Origin: Cocleimonas flava
Lineage (GTDB): Bacteria; Pseudomonadota; Gammaproteobacteria; Thiotrichales; Thiotrichaceae
NCBI RefSeq assembly: GCF_004339015.1
Contig: NZ_SMFQ01000002.1
Span: 435,351 to 499,350 of the forward strand
Reading direction: 5' to 3'
DNA: 64,000 nucleotides
The notes beneath the pieces were generated by a model. It ran no database searches and was not told where the DNA came from. It saw nothing but the letters and a program-made list of their open reading frames with translations. This document shows, one piece after another, positions 54,520-63,331 of this stretch; the first letter of the stretch is position 1, and the number at the start of each line of letters is the position of its first letter. The position numbers were made by a program, and so were the translations under genes.

Positions 54520-54599
54520 AGTTTTTACTCAATTAATAAATTTGGTCTATCTCGTTGCTAGTACTTTATACCTGATGATCATATCTCAGGGAATAAAGC

Positions 54600-55886
54600 T
54601 TACCAGCGTCTCTCGAATTTCTTTCTAAGCATTATGGCGATTAAGTTCATCGCTACCAAGAACCCTAATAACACCATAATAGCGGCAGAGGTTCTTTCAG
54701 TAAACGCTCTCTCTGGGCTGTCAGACCACAGGTAAATCTGCACTGGCATAACCGTTGAGGGATCTAATACTCCGGTTGGCACTTCCGCCACGAACGCTAT
54801 CATTCCAATCATTAACAGCGGTGCTGTTTCGCCCAGTGCTTGCGCCATACCGATAATCGTACCAGTTAAAATACCCGGCATTGCTAAAGGCAATGTGTGC
54901 TGAAATAAGGTTTGGACGCGTGATGCACCCAAGCCAATTGCCGCCTCTTTAATGGAAGGTGGCACTGATTTAATTGCCGCACGACTCGCAATAATTATGG
55001 TAGGCAATGTCATCAAGGTTAAAACCAAACCACCTATCAACGGTGTAGAGCGCGGAACACCAAAATAATTGATATAGACCGCCAGACCCAATAGACCAAA
55101 TACGATCGAAGGCACAGCCGCCAGGTTGTTGATATTAATTTCGATGATATCAACCCACTTATTATTCTGTGGTGCAAACTCTTCGAGGTAAGCTGCTGCC
55201 GCTACTGCAATCGGGAAAGATAACATCAAGGTTACCAGCATGGTGAATAAAGAACCCATAATGGCTCCTTTCATACCCGCCTGCTCTGGCTCTCGCGAAT
55301 CACCGTTTGAAAACAGCACTGTGTTAAAACGTTTTTCCAGCCTGTCTTCTTCTATCAGCTTATCGATCCACTCAAATTGATAATCTTTAAGACGGCGCTC
55401 ATCTTCAGGAAGGTTTCGATCTATCTTACCCTTCATAAAAACATCAATATCATCTTTCGCTAAAAACCAGTAAGTCTGCTTGGTACCGAGTAATTTCGGT
55501 TCAGCCAACACATCATCACGAATGGTATATGCTGCCGAGTTACTTACTATATTTCTCAAGTCGCGTTTTTTCTTGCGCCCCGAAACACCCGGAAACATTT
55601 TATTCAGACTCGCTCTAACTACTTTTTGGTAGTTTGCCGAATACAAGGCATCTTCATCGGAGTTACTGTTTACTTTTAACACAGACTCATCCAACTCGAT
55701 ATCAAGTTTCACGTAGGTTTGCTGAAAAGCAGGCCAGCCCTTACTTACGATGGTGAAAAGCAATACCAATAAAAAGGCAAAACTAATCATCAATGAAGCA
55801 ATACCAAACAGACGGAAGCGCTTTTCTCTAGCGTAACGCTTCTTTAAACCCGCTCTTATAATTTCAGTGGAATTTGAATTACTCAT
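54600..55886 (-). CDS. pstA: Phosphate ABC transporter permease PstA
   Basis: The start is placed at 55886 (MSNSNSTEIIRAGLKKRYAREK), overlapping pstC by 8 bp. The 428-residue permease is longer than E. coli PstA because of a charged insertion of about 150 residues between the first and second helices, probably periplasmic. The transport domain has SIKEAAIGLGASRVQTLFQHTLPLAMPG, the ATPase-coupling loop. It forms the channel with PstC. Confidence 0.94.
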   Translation of the reverse strand: MSNSNSTEIIRAGLKKRYAREKRFRLFGIASLMISFAFLLVLLFTIVSKGWPAFQQTYVKLDIELDESVLKVNSNSDEDALYSANYQKVVRASLNKMFPGVSGRKKKRDLRNIVSNSAAYTIRDDVLAEPKLLGTKQTYWFLAKDDIDVFMKGKIDRNLPEDERRLKDYQFEWIDKLIEEDRLEKRFNTVLFSNGDSREPEQAGMKGAIMGSLFTMLVTLMLSFPIAVAAAAYLEEFAPQNNKWVDIIEININNLAAVPSIVFGLLGLAVYINYFGVPRSTPLIGGLVLTLMTLPTIIIASRAAIKSVPPSIKEAAIGLGASRVQTLFQHTLPLAMPGILTGTIIGMAQALGETAPLLMIGMIAFVAEVPTGVLDPSTVMPVQIYLWSDSPERAFTERTSAAIMVLLGFLVAMNLIAIMLRKKFERRW

Positions 55887-57267
55887 ACTGCTCTCTATAC
55901 TTTCGAATAATTTGCAACGCAACAAAGTTGAGCAACAAGGTGATAACGAATAAACCAAGACCTAGCGCAAATGCAGCTAAAGTTTTAGGACTATCAAACT
56001 CTTGATCGCCTGTTAACAAGGTGACTATTTGTACCGTAACGGTGGTCACTGCTTCTAATGGATTGACGGTTAAATTCGCGGATAAACCAGCCGCCATCAC
56101 CACAATCATGGTTTCACCAATTGCACGAGATGCCGCAAGTAACACACCACCAACTATACCCGGGAGTGCCGCAGGAATAACAACCTGACGAATAGTTTCT
56201 GACTTGGTTGCGCCCATACCGTACGAACCATCTCGCATCGCTTGAGGCACAGCGGAAATAACGTCATCAGACAATGAAGACACGAATGGGATAATCATAA
56301 TTCCCATTACCACACCTGCGGCCAACGCACTTTCTGATGCCACAGATAAACCAATGCTTTCACCTAAGTCTCTAAGAAAAGGAGCCACCGTAAGTGCCGC
56401 GAAAAAACCATACACAACCGTTGGAATACCCGCCAGAATTTCTAGCGTTGGCTTGGCAAATGAACGCACTCTTCTGCTTGAATATTCAGAAAGATAAATC
56501 GCTGACATCAACCCTAACGGTACAGCAATTACCAATGCGATCACTGAGATCAATAAAGTACCAACAAATAAGGGAATAGCACCGAACGAACCTGAGCTCC
56601 CCACCTGGTCAGTTCTAATCGAGGTTTGCGGACTCCACTTTGTACCAAAGAGGAAATCACTCGCTGGCACAGATTCAAAGAATCGTATCGACTCGAAAAG
56701 CACCGAAAACACGATACCTACCGTTGTTAAAATCGCGATAGAGGCGCAGATGATCATTCCCCAGCGCACTACAGTTTCTACTTTGTTTCTTGCTCTGAGT
56801 TCTGGGTTAATTAATCGCCAGGCAAACAACATACCGAGTAAAGCCGCGACAAAAACCACAACCGTTTTCGCCAAAGTACTGATGCTTTGGAGACGTTGGT
56901 AATTATAAGCAGCATCGCGTTTTACAGCATCTGTTTCCTCGGCAATCTGACCAGAAACAGCGAGATTTTTTACTTCGTTAATGATTAGACCAAGCGTGTC
57001 TTTGGATTCAGCTTGAAGCGTATCTGGCAAACCAGAAACCGTTAATGAAGTAATAATGCTTGAGTTGAAAGCAGACCAAAGCATCAATATCAGTAGCGCG
57101 GGGATACCTGCCCAGATTGCTACCATGTAACCGTAATAGTGCGGTCTTGAATGTAAATTACGTCTACCCTTATCTAAACTAGATACTGCGATAGATCTTT
57201 TATGCCCAATAAAATAGCTAAAAATAAGCAATGCTATCAGGGTAATAAGAATGGTCTGTGTAGGCAT
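55879..57267 (-). CDS. pstC: Phosphate ABC transporter permease PstC
   Basis: A 462-residue permease, again longer than the E. coli protein because of extra N-terminal helices and a periplasmic segment (residues about 65-130). The coupling loop reads AMRDGSYGMGATKSETIRQVVIPAALPG. It opens the pstC-pstA-pstB-phoU-phoB-phoR run; the 257-bp upstream region holds the pstS copy 2 terminator. Confidence 0.94.
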   Translation of the reverse strand: MPTQTILITLIALLIFSYFIGHKRSIAVSSLDKGRRNLHSRPHYYGYMVAIWAGIPALLILMLWSAFNSSIITSLTVSGLPDTLQAESKDTLGLIINEVKNLAVSGQIAEETDAVKRDAAYNYQRLQSISTLAKTVVVFVAALLGMLFAWRLINPELRARNKVETVVRWGMIICASIAILTTVGIVFSVLFESIRFFESVPASDFLFGTKWSPQTSIRTDQVGSSGSFGAIPLFVGTLLISVIALVIAVPLGLMSAIYLSEYSSRRVRSFAKPTLEILAGIPTVVYGFFAALTVAPFLRDLGESIGLSVASESALAAGVVMGIMIIPFVSSLSDDVISAVPQAMRDGSYGMGATKSETIRQVVIPAALPGIVGGVLLAASRAIGETMIVVMAAGLSANLTVNPLEAVTTVTVQIVTLLTGDQEFDSPKTLAAFALGLGLFVITLLLNFVALQIIRKYREQYE

Positions 57268-57453
57268 GTTTATCTCAAAAAAATTTAATTACAATCTTAA
57301 AAGTACAATAAAAAAGAACTTATTCTTTCTGGTCTGAATCGTCGAAGTTAATACGGGTTCGCAGTGTAAGATAAAATCTTTTGCGCTGTATTAACTATGC
57401 AGTCATCTATGCATCTAGCATGTATCAACGACTCAGGCCGGAAAAAACAAAAT

Positions 57454-57496
57454 GTTGCCAAACCCCATAACTAGGAGAAGAAGAGGGTTCGGCAAC
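57454..57496 (-). terminator. Terminator between pstS copy 2 and pstC
   Basis: GTTGCCAAACCC (57454) and GGGTTCGGCAAC (57485) form a 12-bp stem with one G-U pair. On the minus strand ATTTTGTTTTTT follows. It would let pstS be made in excess over the membrane parts, with readthrough feeding pstC. Confidence 0.8.
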
Positions 57497-57524
57497 TACT
57501 TAATTATTTTTATATTACCTATAT

Positions 57525-58571
57525 TTAACTCGCATCCAGACTGAGTACTTTTAACTCTCTTGCAGCACTACCCACTTCTTCACGCTTTTCTTCGCTGAGT
57601 GGAATTAAACCTTTTTCAGTTAAATACCCATCATCACCCCAAGCATCTTCAGATGTAAATTCAGTAAGGAACTCAGCAATACCTGGCACTTTACCGACGT
57701 GATCACCTTTCACATAAAAATATAATGGACGAGAAACTGCATATTTACCGTCAGCAATATTTTCGAAAGAAATCTCTACACCATCGACAATCGCGCCTTT
57801 AACCTTGTCTGAGTTTTGATCCAGAAAGCTGTAACCAAATACACCCAAAGCATCTTTATTACTCACTAATTTTTGAACGATTAGGTTATCGTTCTCGCCA
57901 GCTTCGATGAAAGCACCGTCTTCTCGAACGGTATGGCAAACTTCTTTGTACTTATTCTTGTCGGTCTTTTTCATTGCCTTGATCCAATCGATCTTCTTAC
58001 AACCGCCTTCAAGTGCTAGCTCTGCAAACGCGTCACGAGTACCCGACGTTGGTGGAGGACCTAATACTTCAATCTTTGTATCTGGCAAACTTGAGTTAAC
58101 ATCTTTCCATGTTTTGTATGGGTTTGCGATGAACTCACCTTCTTTCTCGCCTGGTACTTCTTTCGCTAACGCCAAAAACACATCTTTTAGACTAAGATCA
58201 AACGTTGGACCTTTCTTTGAATTCGCGATCGCGATGCCATCAAAACCAACCTGAACTTCAGTTATATTGCTTACGCCATTTTTCTCACAAAGATCAACCT
58301 CGCTCTGTTTGATACGTCGCGATGAATTTGTAATATCTGGAGTATCAATGCCATTACCCGAACAAAATAGCTTTAAGCCACCACCTGAACCAGTAGATTC
58401 AATTTTTGGCGTTTTGAATTTTGTTTTCTTACCGAAGGTCTCAGCCACAACAGTAGCAAAAGGATATACCGTAGAAGAACCAACAATCTCTATGTAATCT
58501 CTACCCGCCGCAAAATTGCTCGTAGATAGAAGTGACAATGTTGCACCCAATAGGATAGGTAGTTTTTTCAT
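57525..58571 (-). CDS. pstS: Phosphate-binding protein PstS, copy 2
   Basis: A 348-residue paralogue of the protein at 46348, with signal peptide (ending NFAAG) and the same phosphate-site blocks (EIVGSSTVYPFATVVAE, STGSGGGLKLFC, PPTSGTRDAFAELALEGG). It is the first gene before pstCAB on this strand and has a Pho-box-like pair upstream, so it is probably the main binding protein of this transporter. Confidence 0.95.
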   Translation of the reverse strand: MKKLPILLGATLSLLSTSNFAAGRDYIEIVGSSTVYPFATVVAETFGKKTKFKTPKIESTGSGGGLKLFCSGNGIDTPDITNSSRRIKQSEVDLCEKNGVSNITEVQVGFDGIAIANSKKGPTFDLSLKDVFLALAKEVPGEKEGEFIANPYKTWKDVNSSLPDTKIEVLGPPPTSGTRDAFAELALEGGCKKIDWIKAMKKTDKNKYKEVCHTVREDGAFIEAGENDNLIVQKLVSNKDALGVFGYSFLDQNSDKVKGAIVDGVEISFENIADGKYAVSRPLYFYVKGDHVGKVPGIAEFLTEFTSEDAWGDDGYLTEKGLIPLSEEKREEVGSAARELKVLSLDAS

Positions 58572-58626
58572 GAAGATGACTCCAAATAAATATTATTTAA
58601 TATGGTGCGCATCATAATTAGCCAAT

Positions 58627-58644
58627 ATGACAGGTTTATGACAA
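58627..58644 (-). promoter_or_regulatory. Pho-box-like pair upstream of pstS copy 2
   Basis: On the minus strand TTGTCAT and CTGTCAT are separated by four bases (AAAC), an almost ideal PHO-box pair, 56 bp before the ATG. A third TTGTCAT on the plus strand at 58667 faces gpmI; its relevance is unclear. Confidence 0.85.
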
Positions 58645-58682
58645 AGACAATTTAATTCCATTTAGTTTGTCATAATTAAAGT

Positions 58683-58696
58683 CACCCCCCCTACTT
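58683..58696 (-). repeat. Dispersed 13-mer variant with one extra G, between pstS and gpmI
   Basis: AAGTAGGGGGGGTG has seven instead of six G residues. TGTCCCA spacer and six A at the far side follow the extended consensus. Confidence 0.75.
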
Positions 58697-58816
58697 TGGG
58701 ACACTTTTTTAGCTTGAATTTGGTATAAACAGCGCTACAGACTTGTAATAGTGAATATTTAACACAATACAGTTATTATAGCCCGCTTATATAAAGCACA
58801 ACCTTAGGGAAATAAA

Positions 58817-60379
58817 GTGACTACAAAATCAGCCCCACGTCGTAAAACAATGCTTGTCATCATGGATGGCTTTGGCGTAAACCCAAGTAAGAAAAACAAT
58901 GCGGTTTATGAAGCGAATACCCCAAATTTAGACGAATATTTTGGTAAATACCCCCACACTACGTTAGAAGCATCCGGAAATGCAGTGGGTTTACCCGATG
59001 GACAAATGGGTAACTCTGAAGTGGGGCATTTAACGATTGGCTGTGGAATCATTATCAAACAGAATTTGGTTCGTGTGGATGATGCTATCGAAGATGGCAG
59101 CCTTGCGCAGAATCCAACATTACTCGAAACCATTGCTTCTGCCAAAGCCAGAAACAGACCTCTGCATCTTATCGGTTTAGTCTCTGATGGTGGTGTGCAC
59201 AGTCATGTGAGTCACCTTTGTGCCTTAATCAAAATCTGTAATGACAATCAGGTTAAACCTGTAATACACGCCATTACAGATGGACGCGATACATCTCCCA
59301 AATCGGCAAAGAAATACTTACAGCAAATGGTAGATACTCTGGAGGAATTCGGTGGAAGTGTTGCAACCGTTTCCGGACGTTATTACGCGATGGATAGAGA
59401 CAACCGCTGGGATCGCACGCAAATTGCCTGGGAAGCGATGGTTAATGGTAAAGGTGAAAGTGCCAGCGACGTATTACAAGCCATCGACGATGCATACGCT
59501 AACGGTGAAAATGACGAATTCGTTATTCCGCGCGTTATGCCGAATGCAGAAAAGATTGAAGCAGATGATGCCGTGTTGTTTTTCAACTTCCGTAATGATC
59601 GCCCGAGACAAATGACTGCAGCTTTAAGCATGACTGACTTTGATGGATTTGATCGTGGTGATTATTCACCTGTTGTCGTAACAACCATGACGGAGTATGA
59701 AAAGAAATTTAATGCGCCGGTTATTTTCCCACCAGAAAGACCTGCAACAAATTTAGCCGACACCATTAGTCAGGCTGGACTGAAACAACTGCATTGTTCA
59801 GAAACAGAGAAATACGCTCACGTCACCTTCTTTTTAAACGGCGGCAAAGAACAACCTTATGAAGGCGAAGATCGTATTTTAATAGAATCGCCAAAAGTGA
59901 ACACCTACGACGAATGCCCAGAGATGAGCGCTAAAGAAGTGGCTGATGAAATTATTAAAGCAGCCAATGCTGGTGAGCATGATTTCATCGTGGTTAACTT
60001 TGCCAATGGCGATATGGTCGGGCACACTGCAATTCCTGAGCCCATTATTCGAGCTGTAGAAGCCTTGGATCGTGAAGTCGGACGCGTGCTTGATGCTGCC
60101 GTTGCCAATGACTATTCAGTGATAGTGACTGCTGATCACGGCAACTGTGATGAGTATATCGACCCATACTCGGGAGAACCGAATACTCAACATACGGTTT
60201 ACCCAGTACCCTGCTTGGTGATCGACAAGTCTTTCTGGAAATTAAGCACAGGAGCTGGCTTAAGCAATATTGCACCTACGGTGATGCAGTTAATGGGAAT
60301 CGAACAACCAAAAGAGATTATGAGTAAATCTATTTTACTAGAAGAAATGACGGAAGACTCAAAACCAGCAGCGTACTGA
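58817..60379 (+). CDS. gpmI: Cofactor-independent phosphoglycerate mutase
   Basis: GpmI interconverts 3- and 2-phosphoglycerate using two manganese ions. A GTG start at 58817 follows AGGGAA by six bases. The 520-residue protein has the metal-binding VIMDGFGVNP start, the catalytic serine in MGNSEVGHLTIGCG, the ISDGGVHSH-like GLVSDGGVHSHVSHL, and TADHGNCDEYID near the C-terminus. It is divergent from pstS copy 2. Confidence 0.97.
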   Translation: MTTKSAPRRKTMLVIMDGFGVNPSKKNNAVYEANTPNLDEYFGKYPHTTLEASGNAVGLPDGQMGNSEVGHLTIGCGIIIKQNLVRVDDAIEDGSLAQNPTLLETIASAKARNRPLHLIGLVSDGGVHSHVSHLCALIKICNDNQVKPVIHAITDGRDTSPKSAKKYLQQMVDTLEEFGGSVATVSGRYYAMDRDNRWDRTQIAWEAMVNGKGESASDVLQAIDDAYANGENDEFVIPRVMPNAEKIEADDAVLFFNFRNDRPRQMTAALSMTDFDGFDRGDYSPVVVTTMTEYEKKFNAPVIFPPERPATNLADTISQAGLKQLHCSETEKYAHVTFFLNGGKEQPYEGEDRILIESPKVNTYDECPEMSAKEVADEIIKAANAGEHDFIVVNFANGDMVGHTAIPEPIIRAVEALDREVGRVLDAAVANDYSVIVTADHGNCDEYIDPYSGEPNTQHTVYPVPCLVIDKSFWKLSTGAGLSNIAPTVMQLMGIEQPKEIMSKSILLEEMTEDSKPAAY

Positions 60380-60489
60380 TTTAAGTCGTTTACTCCAGAA
60401 ATTCTTCCGTTTATTCCTAACACCGTTAATCTGTCGGAGGGTAAAAACCACCAATACCGACGAATGGTGACATCCTGAATAGATACAGT

Positions 60490-60526
60490 AGGCTTGGCAA
60501 TATCAAAAATTACCAAGCCTATTTTG
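60490..60526 (+). terminator. Hairpin after gpmI, directly before the CAP-domain gene
   Basis: AGGCTTGG (60490) and CCAAGCCT (60513) pair with a 15-nt loop and are followed by ATTTTGT. It is a weak intrinsic terminator for gpmI. It ends only a few bases before the next ATG, so it could also restrain translation of that gene. Confidence 0.55.
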
Positions 60527-60527
60527 T

Positions 60528-61076
60528 ATGAAAAGAACACTTCCTTTGTTTGTATTAGCAGCCCTACTGTTGCTGAATACTTCCAGTTTTGCATCGGAGC
60601 CAGCACAATTTTCAGGAATCCTCTCCTCGCACAACCAAGTGCGCGCGCAATATAACCAACAGCCACTCAGTTGGTCCAACGAGCTATCAAAATATGCCCA
60701 ACAATGGGTCGACCATTTAGCACAAACACAGAACTGCGAAATGATTCATCGCCCCAATCAAAATGGCGGACAATTCCAGCAAATACATGGAGAAAACCTG
60801 TTTTGGGCAAGCCCTGAAGAATTTAGTGGCGGCGTGAAAAAAATACAGAGATTTCACCCCACAGAGATTGTAAAAGCATGGGCTGAGGAAGCTAACTTTT
60901 ATGATTATCAAAACAATAGATGTCAACCAGGTCAAGACTGCGGTCACTTCACTCAAATGGTCTGGCACGAATCACAACAAGTAGGGTGTGCCAAAGCGAT
61001 TTGCCCTGACAAATCTCAAATTTGGGCCTGCAATTATCACCCGCGTGGCAACTACATTGGGGAATGGCCATACTAA
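60528..61076 (+). CDS. Secreted CAP/SCP-domain protein
   Basis: A 182-residue exported protein: signal peptide (1-22, ending FASE) and one CAP domain with LSSHNQVRAQYNQQPLSW, HGENLFWAS, CGHFTQMVWHESQQVGCA and the C-terminal WACNYHPRGNYIGEWPY. The two histidines and acidic residues of the CAP cavity are kept. Role in bacteria is mostly unknown. The start has no clear ribosome site, and a hairpin sits just before it. Confidence 0.88.
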   Translation: MKRTLPLFVLAALLLLNTSSFASEPAQFSGILSSHNQVRAQYNQQPLSWSNELSKYAQQWVDHLAQTQNCEMIHRPNQNGGQFQQIHGENLFWASPEEFSGGVKKIQRFHPTEIVKAWAEEANFYDYQNNRCQPGQDCGHFTQMVWHESQQVGCAKAICPDKSQIWACNYHPRGNYIGEWPY

Positions 61077-61221
61077 ATCCAGACAAAACCAGTCCCATAC
61101 TACTAAAAGTACCGCCAATTCATTCGCTATTAATACTGTTAATGGTAAAGTCCTAGCTGCTCATTAATCAAGCAATGAGTAAATCAAATAGGAAACCACT
61201 TACTTTTATTCGGGGAATGAT

Positions 61222-61740
61222 ATGAGCAGCAACGTAAATGATGCTTTTGCTACGCCTAAATCAGACGTAGCAGGCACAACAATAGGAAATAACAATAGCG
61301 GCAATGCCATTACAACGGGCATTGTTGACCAACTAAAGCGCACTAGACCTTGGGTATTATTAATATCCATCGTGGGTTTTATCTTTACCGCATTAATGGC
61401 TATTGGCACCGTTGGAATATTTTTCGGTGGCGGCGCTGCAATGATGGGCGGGCCTGGTATGCCACGTGGTATAGGCGGTGGAGGCCTTATTATAGGTATG
61501 GGCGTCATGTACTTGATCATGACCATTTTGTATTTTGTGATATCGCTGTTCTTACTAAAATACGCAGGAGCAATTAAACGCTTTGTGGCGTCTGGCACAG
61601 CGCAAGATATGGAAGCGGCTTTAAAGCATCAGGCAAGCTTCTGGAAGCTCATAGGTATCCTGACACTGCTTACCATCGTTATTATGATCGTTATGATGGT
61701 TGTTGGTATAGGTGGCGCACTGATGGGTGGAGCGTTCTAA
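61222..61740 (+). CDS. DUF5362-like membrane protein
   Basis: A 172-residue protein with three or four hydrophobic segments. A Gly/Met-rich loop (GGGAAMMGGPGMPRGIGGGG) lies between the first two. The AIKRFVASGTAQDMEAALKHQASFWKLIGIL block fits DUF5362, a family without assigned function. GGGG lies before the ATG. A terminator follows at 61808. It is monocistronic. Confidence 0.65.
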   Translation: MSSNVNDAFATPKSDVAGTTIGNNNSGNAITTGIVDQLKRTRPWVLLISIVGFIFTALMAIGTVGIFFGGGAAMMGGPGMPRGIGGGGLIIGMGVMYLIMTILYFVISLFLLKYAGAIKRFVASGTAQDMEAALKHQASFWKLIGILTLLTIVIMIVMMVVGIGGALMGGAF

Positions 61741-61807
61741 AGTCAGTTATCTTTACCAACTTTATATCTCTTAAATTTAAAGCTTGGTAACAATAAATAT
61801 ACCTAAG

Positions 61808-61839
61808 AGCTCGCTTGATATTATTCAGCGAGCTTTTTT
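61808..61839 (+). terminator. Intrinsic terminator after the DUF5362-like gene
   Basis: AGCTCGCT and AGCGAGCT form an 8-bp stem with an 11-nt loop, followed by six T residues. Confidence 0.88.
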
Positions 61840-61921
61840 ATTGCTATTTCTCACCTGTGCTATCAGGCAGTTTAGTCGGGTCTTACTAAGTTCTAAATAG
61901 GCTCCGAATAAGTTAAAGCGA

Positions 61922-63163
61922 TTACCTGCTTTTAACCAGTTTGCCTATTGTCATGCCCTGCACCAAAATTGAGAATACAACGATTACATAAGTAACCATC
62001 AGCAAAGCTTCTCTATATTCACCTGCTGGAAGTGTTAAAACTAATGCGATTGAAATACCACCACGCAAACCGCCCCACGTAAGTATTCTGATTATTTTGG
62101 GTGTAAACGTCTGACGTACCTTCATGATTGATACAGGTACTCCGACAGAGAAAAAGCGAATAGCCAACACTACAGGTATCATGATTAAACCAGCAATTAC
62201 AGCGGTAGTATCAAAAGTTAATACCAATACCTCTAAACCAATCAACACAAACAGAACGGCATTGAGTATTTCATCGATCAATTCCCAGAAATTATCCAGA
62301 TGCTCACGAGTCTTGTCAGACATCGCAAATTTTCGCCCACTATTACCGATCAACAATCCTGCAATAACGATCGCTATTGGGCCGGATAAATGCAATGCGC
62401 TCGCTAACGCGTGACCACCGAAAACTAAACCGAGTGTGATTAGAATTTCAACCTGATAATTATCGATTGAAGACAGCATTCGATAGGCAATATAACCAAT
62501 CACAAAACCAAAAATGGCACCACCAACTGCTTCCTGAGCAAACAAGGCAGCAATACTGGCAGCGTTTATTTCTTCATGATCTCCATGACCACCAACGCCG
62601 GCTATGCCTAACAATACCAGGAACACAACCACAGCTACGCCATCGTTAAACAATGATTCACCCGCAATTTTAGTCTCTAAAGACTTCGGCGCACCGACTG
62701 TTTTTAAGATTCCCAGTACTGCAATAGGGTCTGTGGGAGATATTAAAGAACCGAACAATAGACAGTAGATAAAGGGAATATCTAAACCCAGCCAGCCAAA
62801 GATATAGTAAGAGGCAAAACCAACCAGAAAGGTAGAAGTCATGACGCCGACACTAGCTAGAATAGCGACTATCCAGCGCTGTTTAATCAACTCTTCAAGA
62901 TGTACATGTAATGCCCCTGCAAATAACAAGGCACTAAGCATTCCCTGCATAAGTGTCTCATTAAAGTCGATGCCTTTTAGGAGTGCTATTGCCTGATCTT
63001 CAATCGGCAAACCCATTTTCCCGAGTAATACTATGCCTAATGACATGATCAACGCGATCGCTAATAAGCCGATGGTGGTTGGGATTTTAAGGTATTTATG
63101 ATTGAGGTAACTGAAGATAGCAGCGAGGCTAATGAGTATCGCTATGGTGTTTATTATGCTCAT
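61922..63163 (-). CDS. CPA1-type sodium/proton antiporter (NhaP-like)
   Basis: A 413-residue membrane protein with about 12 helices. The ion-binding region reads FGSLISPTDPIAVLGILK, followed by GESLFNDGVAVVVFLVLL with the ND motif, and LTWGGLRGGISIALVLTLP later; this is the CPA1/NhaP pattern of electroneutral Na+/H+ exchange. There is no long cytoplasmic tail. It is monocistronic, with the 60-bp palindrome in its upstream region. Confidence 0.92.
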   Translation of the reverse strand: MSIINTIAILISLAAIFSYLNHKYLKIPTTIGLLAIALIMSLGIVLLGKMGLPIEDQAIALLKGIDFNETLMQGMLSALLFAGALHVHLEELIKQRWIVAILASVGVMTSTFLVGFASYYIFGWLGLDIPFIYCLLFGSLISPTDPIAVLGILKTVGAPKSLETKIAGESLFNDGVAVVVFLVLLGIAGVGGHGDHEEINAASIAALFAQEAVGGAIFGFVIGYIAYRMLSSIDNYQVEILITLGLVFGGHALASALHLSGPIAIVIAGLLIGNSGRKFAMSDKTREHLDNFWELIDEILNAVLFVLIGLEVLVLTFDTTAVIAGLIMIPVVLAIRFFSVGVPVSIMKVRQTFTPKIIRILTWGGLRGGISIALVLTLPAGEYREALLMVTYVIVVFSILVQGMTIGKLVKSR

Positions 63164-63217
63164 TGAATACCTATTTATTGTTTAAATTATATATTTAACT
63201 TAATTACTTCAAATATC

Positions 63218-63277
63218 AGCCACCCCCCTACTTAGAGGCACTTTTTTAAAAAAGTGCCTCTAAGTAGGGGGGTGGCT
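63218..63277. repeat. Perfect 60-bp palindrome of two 13-mer copies
   Basis: Two complete extended copies face each other: cores at 63221-63233 (minus) and 63262-63274 (plus), joined through TTTTTTAAAAAA. All 30 bases per arm pair. Transcribed from either side it would act as a terminator with a U-run at its centre only, so its ability to terminate is uncertain. It lies between the antiporter start and the UbiH-type gene stop. Confidence 0.97.
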
Positions 63278-63331
63278 TTCTAAATTAATCTATTCTGTTT
63301 ATCACTACCAAAACGCAACTTTAACAGATAC

